Positions 60,047 through 64,000 of a DNA stretch of 64,000 nucleotides are shown in pieces. The stretch's first letter is position 1, and each line of letters begins with the position of its first letter. This stretch comes from Phenylobacterium deserti (GTDB taxonomy: Bacteria > Pseudomonadota > Alphaproteobacteria > Caulobacterales > Caulobacteraceae), in contig NZ_QFYR01000002.1 in the NCBI RefSeq assembly GCF_003254705.1, positions 62,001-126,000 on the forward strand, in the 5' to 3' direction. A program made the position numbers and the translations under genes. The notes below the pieces were generated by a model, which worked only from the letters and a program-made list of their open reading frames with translations, was not told the DNA's origin and searched no databases.

Positions 60047-60880
60047 ATGTCCCAGAGCCCTTGGACGCACCACCGCAGCAGCAGCGTCGCGGACGACATC
60101 GAGTTCGAGATCAAGGGCCAGGAACTGCAGTTCGTGGAAATCGAGCTCGATCCCGGCGAGAGCGCCGTGGCCGAGGCCGGGGCCATGGTCTGGAAGGACG
60201 CCTCGGTGCAGATGACCACAGTGTTCGGCGACGGCTCCGGCGGGCAGGGGGCCGGGTTCATGGGCAAGCTGCTGGGGGCGGGCAAGCGCCTGGTCACCGG
60301 AGAGAGCCTGTTCACCACTGTGTTCACCCACAACGGATCGGGCAAGGCGCGGGTGGCGTTCGCCTCGCCGACCCCTGGCGCCATCCTGCCGCTGCACCTG
60401 GCGGAGCTGGGCGGCACGCTGATCTGCCAGAAGGACAGCTTCCTGGCCGCGGCGCGCGGTGTGTCCATCGGCATCCACTTCCAGCAGCGGATCATGACCG
60501 GCCTGTTCGGCGGCGAAGGCTTCATCATGCAACGCCTGGACGGCGACGGCTGGGCCTTCGTGCAGATGGGCGGCACGATCACCGAACGCGTGCTGGCGCC
60601 CGGTGAGGAGCTGCACGTCGATACAGGCTGCCTGGCGGCCTACACGCCCAGCGTCGATTTCGACCTGATCCGGGCGGGCGGGGTGAAAAGCATGCTCTTC
60701 GGCGGCGAGGGTATCTTCTTCGCGCGCCTGCGCGGCCCCGGGCGGGTGTGGATCCAGTCCCTGCCGTTCTCCAGGCTGGCTGGGCGGATGCTGGCGGCAG
60801 CCGGTGGGACGGGCGGCCAGAATCGCGGCGAGGGTTCGGTGCTGGGCAACCTCGGCGACCTGATCGGCGGCAACAACTGA
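60047..60880 (+). CDS. AIM24/TIGR00266 family protein
   Basis: 277 aa from ATG 60047 (CAGGAGC upstream). IEFEIKGQELQFVEIELDPGESAVAEAGAMVWKD is the characteristic start of AIM24-like double beta-helix proteins, followed by VAFASPTPGAILPLHLAELGG, GTITERVLAPGEELHVDTGCLAAYTPSV and VWIQSLPFSRLAGRM. Function unknown; mitochondrial AIM24 affects cristae. Ends overlapping the next gene (TGATG). Confidence 0.9.
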   Translation: MSQSPWTHHRSSSVADDIEFEIKGQELQFVEIELDPGESAVAEAGAMVWKDASVQMTTVFGDGSGGQGAGFMGKLLGAGKRLVTGESLFTTVFTHNGSGKARVAFASPTPGAILPLHLAELGGTLICQKDSFLAAARGVSIGIHFQQRIMTGLFGGEGFIMQRLDGDGWAFVQMGGTITERVLAPGEELHVDTGCLAAYTPSVDFDLIRAGGVKSMLFGGEGIFFARLRGPGRVWIQSLPFSRLAGRMLAAAGGTGGQNRGEGSVLGNLGDLIGGNN

Positions 60881-61419
60881 TGCGGGGCGCGGCCGTGGCG
60901 GCGGGGCTGGCGGTTCTGGCGCTGGCCGGATGCGAACGGCAGGCGGCCGAGCCGGCGCCCCCGCCAGGGTCTGCGCCGGCATCAGCTCAGCCGGTCGCGC
61001 CACAGGCCGCCACGCCTGAGACGGGCGCAGCCGCCGCGCGGGCGTCCGAGGTCCCGGCCACGGCGCCGCTGCCTCACCCCGCTCAGCCGGCGGGTCGTGC
61101 AGAGCTGGACGCCTGCCTGAACAGCGGCGAGGCGGCGCAGGGCGTGACAAGCGCCATGGCCGAATGCCTGGGCGCGGAGTTCGAACGGCAGGATGGGCGG
61201 CTGAACCGCGCCTACCAGGCCGCCATGGCGGCGCAGGACGAAGCGGGCAAGGCGCAACTGCGGCAAGCGCAGAGGGCGTGGATCCGCTTCCGCGACCAGA
61301 GCTGCCGCGAAGGGGCGACCGGCGGGACCATCGACCGGCTGAACGGGCCGAGCTGCATGGCCGATCGCAGCCGGGAGCGGGCGGACGAGCTGGAGCGGCT
61401 GGCGCAGGTTGGCCGCTGA
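60880..61419 (+). CDS. LprI/DUF1311-type lipoprotein
   Basis: 179 aa from ATG 60880 overlapping the previous stop. Lipoprotein signal LAVLALAGCERQ, Pro/Ala-rich linker (residues 22-75), then a helical domain LDACLNSGEAAQGVTSAMAECLGAEFERQDGRLNRAYQAAM...LRQAQRAWIRFRDQSC of the LprI/DUF1311 type with Cys pairs. Some members inhibit host lysozyme; others are of unknown use. Confidence 0.85.
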   Translation: MRGAAVAAGLAVLALAGCERQAAEPAPPPGSAPASAQPVAPQAATPETGAAAARASEVPATAPLPHPAQPAGRAELDACLNSGEAAQGVTSAMAECLGAEFERQDGRLNRAYQAAMAAQDEAGKAQLRQAQRAWIRFRDQSCREGATGGTIDRLNGPSCMADRSRERADELERLAQVGR

Positions 61420-61428
61420 GGCGTCTCC

Positions 61429-62742
61429 TCAGAACGGGAAGAAGGTCGGGATCGCCAGGGCCGCCGCCGCCCAGGTGACCAGGTTGAGCGGCAGGCCGAT
61501 CTTGAGGAAGTCCAGGTAGCTGTAGCCGCCCATCTCGTAGACCAAGACGTTGGTCTGGTAGCCGAACGGGGTGGCGAAGGCGGCGCTGGCGGCCATCATC
61601 ACCGCGACCAGAAAGGGCTGCGTGCTGACGCCCAGGCTCTCGGCCAGGGCCACGGCGACGGGGGTGAGCAGCACGGCCACCGCGGCGTTGGACAGGATCT
61701 CGGTCAGGAAAAGCGTCACGCCGTAGAGCAGGATCATCGCCATGTGCGGCCCCAGGCCTTGCACCATGCCGATCAGCCCCTCGGTTGCGGTGGCGGCGAG
61801 GCCGGTGAGTTCCAGCGACAGGCCGATCACCACCATGCCGGCGATCAGCAGCAAGATCTCGGGGCGCAGGCCGCGATAGGCCTCGTCCGGACTGATGACG
61901 CGCAGGAGGATGAGCACCACGGCGCCGGTGAATGCGCTGGCGGCGATGGGAGCCCAACCGACGGCCGCCACCGCCACGACGATGACGAACACGCCCAGCG
62001 AGATCAGGCCCCGGCGAAGATCGAGCGGCCGGTCGTTGGGCAGGAAGACGGTGGGATCGCCAACCGACCCGTCTACGCGCGCGCTGGCGTCTTCCAGCGC
62101 CTCCGCCACCGGGACGGGCGGGGAGGCGGCCTTGCCGGACAGAAGGCGCGGCGCGGCAAGCGCGAGGTAGAGACCGCCGACCAGGGCGATGATCAGCCCA
62201 ACGGGGGTGACGTCGAAGATGTTGAAGGCCGGTTGGCCGGCGCTGCGGGCCATGTCGTTGACCAGCAGGTTGGTGGAGGTGCCGATCAGGGTGCAGCTGC
62301 CGCCCATGATGGTGACGTACGACAGGGGGATCAGGTAGCGGCGCGGCGAAAGGTTCAGCGAGGTGGAGACGTCCCTCACCACCGGTGCGGCAAGGACCAC
62401 GATCGGCGTGTTGTTGAGAAAGGCGGAGGCGGCGCCGCACAGGGCGATCACGATCCAGACTCCCAGCGAGCCTAGCCGTCGGCAGAAGCGGATCGCCACG
62501 CGGATCAGCGCGCCGAGCAAGCCAGACTGCTCCATCGCGTAGGCGATCACGAACAGGGCGGCCAGGGCTAGGATCGCCGGGCTGGCGAAGGCGCCCTGGA
62601 CTTCCGAGGGGCGCACCACGCCCAGCGCCATCAGCGTGGCCGCGCCGGTCAGGGCCACGATGTCGGACCGCAGCTTGCCCCAGATCATCGCAGCGACGGC
62701 CGCGATCAGGACAGCCAGGGCCGCCGCTTGTTCGAAACTCAT
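61429..62742 (-). CDS. SLC13/ArsB-type permease (DASS family)
   Basis: 437 aa from ATG 62740-62742, about 11-12 TM segments in two inverted repeats. Conserved FLNNTPIVVLAAPVV and GTSTNLLVNDM (substrate and sodium site) in the first half, FLTEILSNAAVAVLLTPVAVALA and ATPFGYQTNVLVYEMGGYSYLDF in the second. No RCK/TrkA-C domain between the halves, unlike the longer relatives. Transports a dicarboxylate, sulfate or similar anion; substrate unresolved. Confidence 0.9.
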   Translation of the reverse strand: MSFEQAAALAVLIAAVAAMIWGKLRSDIVALTGAATLMALGVVRPSEVQGAFASPAILALAALFVIAYAMEQSGLLGALIRVAIRFCRRLGSLGVWIVIALCGAASAFLNNTPIVVLAAPVVRDVSTSLNLSPRRYLIPLSYVTIMGGSCTLIGTSTNLLVNDMARSAGQPAFNIFDVTPVGLIIALVGGLYLALAAPRLLSGKAASPPVPVAEALEDASARVDGSVGDPTVFLPNDRPLDLRRGLISLGVFVIVVAVAAVGWAPIAASAFTGAVVLILLRVISPDEAYRGLRPEILLLIAGMVVIGLSLELTGLAATATEGLIGMVQGLGPHMAMILLYGVTLFLTEILSNAAVAVLLTPVAVALAESLGVSTQPFLVAVMMAASAAFATPFGYQTNVLVYEMGGYSYLDFLKIGLPLNLVTWAAAALAIPTFFPF

Positions 62743-62787
62743 CGGCCCAGCGTAGGTCAGGCCGCCGGTCGCTGCTATGGTGCCCCG

Positions 62788-63582
62788 ATGGGATCGCCGC
62801 GTTTTTATGGAAGGGCGGCCTGCCTGGCGCTCGCCGCCTCCCTGGCAGGATGCTCGCGACCAGCCGAGCCGGCGCCCGAACCTGCAGCTCCCGCCCCGAA
62901 AGCCGAACCGGCGCCTCAGGCTCCCGTGACGCTGCCGGGACCGCAACCGTTCGTGGGCCGCGCGGAGCTGTTGCAGGCGGTGGCGCAGGCGGCCAGCCGC
63001 AGTGCGGCGGGCGCGCCCTATGACGACAGCATCCCCAAGATGGCGGGGCGCCGGTTCGAGCTTCGGCTGCCCTTCGGCTGCTTCGGCCCAGGGGCGGGGG
63101 ACATCGCCTATGCCTATGACGCCAAGTCCCAGGCGCTGAAGCTGACCGCTTCGCCGGTGGACTGGACCGACACGCCGTGGGCGGCGCGGCTGGCGCATAG
63201 CGGGGACGTGGAGGCGGTGGAAGGCTTCTGGATACGGCGGCCCTGGCTGCTGGTGGAGACCTGTCCGGTTGCGGGGCTCAGCGGCGAGGCGGGCGCCGCG
63301 CCGGAGACCGTGGGGCTGGCCGAGGTGTTCGAGACCGGCGGCTCGCGCCTCTCGCGGCGGGGCGGCCGGGCCTATCAGGTGACCCGCAAGACCCCGCCCG
63401 AGGCGGTGGGCGCGGGCGGATGGCGGCTGGTGCTGCGCGGACGCATCGCCAGCGACGAGACCCCCGTGCGCTGTGCGAACGAGGGTCCGGAGACGCGGCC
63501 TGCGTGCCTGGTCCGCGTGGTCTTCGAGCGCGTGGCGTTCGAGGACGGGGCGGGCCAGACCCTGGCGGAGTGGTCGAACTAG
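62788..63582 (+). CDS. Hypothetical lipoprotein
   Basis: 264 aa from ATG 62788. Lipoprotein signal ALAASLAGCSRP, Pro/Ala/Glu linker, then a globular domain with FELRLPFGCFGPG, FWIRRPWLLVETCP and WRLVLRGRIASDETPVRC. Three or four cysteines could form disulfides. No family recognised. Convergent with the sigma factor gene (4-nt overlap). Confidence 0.8.
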   Translation: MGSPRFYGRAACLALAASLAGCSRPAEPAPEPAAPAPKAEPAPQAPVTLPGPQPFVGRAELLQAVAQAASRSAAGAPYDDSIPKMAGRRFELRLPFGCFGPGAGDIAYAYDAKSQALKLTASPVDWTDTPWAARLAHSGDVEAVEGFWIRRPWLLVETCPVAGLSGEAGAAPETVGLAEVFETGGSRLSRRGGRAYQVTRKTPPEAVGAGGWRLVLRGRIASDETPVRCANEGPETRPACLVRVVFERVAFEDGAGQTLAEWSN

Positions 63583-64000
63583 GCGGCGGCGCGGCTGCGC
63601 AGGCGGTCGAAGTCGGCGACCAGGGCCTGCAGGGGCTCGTCCACCCGGGGAAGATCGCGCGGGCGGCCTTCAAAGAGGATCGACTGCAGCTCGTCGCGGG
63701 CGCGGCGGACGCGGCTCTTCACCGTGCCCAGCGGGCAGCCGGCGATCTCGGCGACTTCCTCGTAGGACATGCCGCCGGCGCCGACCAGGATCAACGCCTC
63801 GCGCTGGAAGTCGGGGAGCATGGCCAGGGCGCGGCGGACGTCCTCCAGCTCCACCTGGGCGGAGGGGTCGTCGGGGGCCACCAGGGTGCGCTCCATGATC
63901 TCCTGATCGTAGTCGGCGTGCCACTTGCGGCGGCGGCCGACAGAATAGAAGCGGTTGCGCAGGATGGTGGCGAGCCAGGCGCGCAGGTTGGTGCCGGGCT
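63579..64000 (-). CDS. ECF sigma factor, EcfG-like (partial, N-terminus beyond window)
   Basis: About 140 residues visible; no start codon before the window edge. Region 2 end GTNLRAWLATILRNRFYSVGRRK and region 4 LPDFQREALILVGAGGMSYEEVAEIAGCPLGTVKSRVRRARDEL. The R-A-W-L-x-T-I-L-R-N-x-F-Y-S string is typical of the EcfG general-stress sigma factors and close relatives. NepR/PhyR genes, if present, would lie beyond the window. An internal ATG at 63894-63896 is not the start. Confidence 0.85.
   Translation of the reverse strand, partial: PGTNLRAWLATILRNRFYSVGRRRKWHADYDQEIMERTLVAPDDPSAQVELEDVRRALAMLPDFQREALILVGAGGMSYEEVAEIAGCPLGTVKSRVRRARDELQSILFEGRPRDLPRVDEPLQALVADFDRLRSRAAA

Noticed and set aside
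59852..62440. 862-aa minus-strand frame opposite the AIM24 and LprI genes
   Set aside because: Pro/Arg-rich shadow with no recognisable domain; the plus-strand genes have signals, ribosome sites and conserved motifs.

Overview
The window looks like chromosomal DNA of a Caulobacterales alphaproteobacterium (Caulobacter/Phenylobacterium-like). It is very GC-rich, so almost every gene has long antisense shadow frames. Its content fits that group: a ccoNOQP-ccoGH high-affinity oxidase, a Flp/Tad (Cpa) pilus locus with a small pilA, HWE-family kinases, GTP-type PEP carboxykinase, an EcfG-like sigma factor and an orphan pstS. I saw no tRNA, rRNA, CRISPR array, transposase or integrase. Genus-level assignment is inference.

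Layout. 1-5409: cbb3 oxidase genes on the minus strand, with an FNR/FixK box between ccoN and a divergent small membrane protein. 5406-13093: Tad pilus operon (pilA, cpaB, cpaC, a short lipoprotein in the cpaD position, cpaE, cpaF, tadB, tadC, cpaA), preceded by an unusually AT-rich region. 13393-16793: XRE regulator, Pho-box-controlled pstS, an NADP-type oxidoreductase, UspA. 16875-21531: MHYT/HWE kinase, CHASE3 hybrid kinase and a receiver protein. 21640-25602: a tightly coupled four-gene minus-strand operon (receiver, TPR/YaiO barrel, HEAT protein, processive GT2) that looks like a synthase-dependent exopolysaccharide machine. 25820-30160: a uronide-scavenging island (GUS-like GH2, GH105, DUF4861).

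30251-38771 is the most unusual part: GT2, carrier protein, acyl-CoA dehydrogenase-like flavoprotein, amino acid:carrier-protein ligase (a truncated seryl-tRNA-synthetase homologue), DUF1839, cytoplasmic GH2 mannosidase-like protein and a double alpha/beta hydrolase. I read it as a pathway that charges an amino acid on a carrier protein, oxidises it and transfers it to a sugar or amine acceptor. It is followed by nucleotide-sugar genes (UDP-HexNAc 6-dehydrogenase, uronate 4-epimerase, CapD/FlaA1-type dehydratase) either side of pckG, which has several palindromic operator-like sites upstream.

46196-53681: an SDR pseudogene, queF, nitroreductase, NUDIX, cysE, small conserved proteins, HAD phosphatase, GH5 mannanase and SRAP protein. 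53019-54801: a phage-like regulatory island in which an S24-type repressor diverges from three small genes across two matching operators. 54919-64000: bacteriophytochrome kinase, exported hydrolase, exported methyltransferase-like protein, YceI, AIM24-like protein, LprI-type lipoprotein, SLC13 permease, a lipoprotein, and an ECF sigma factor cut by the window end.
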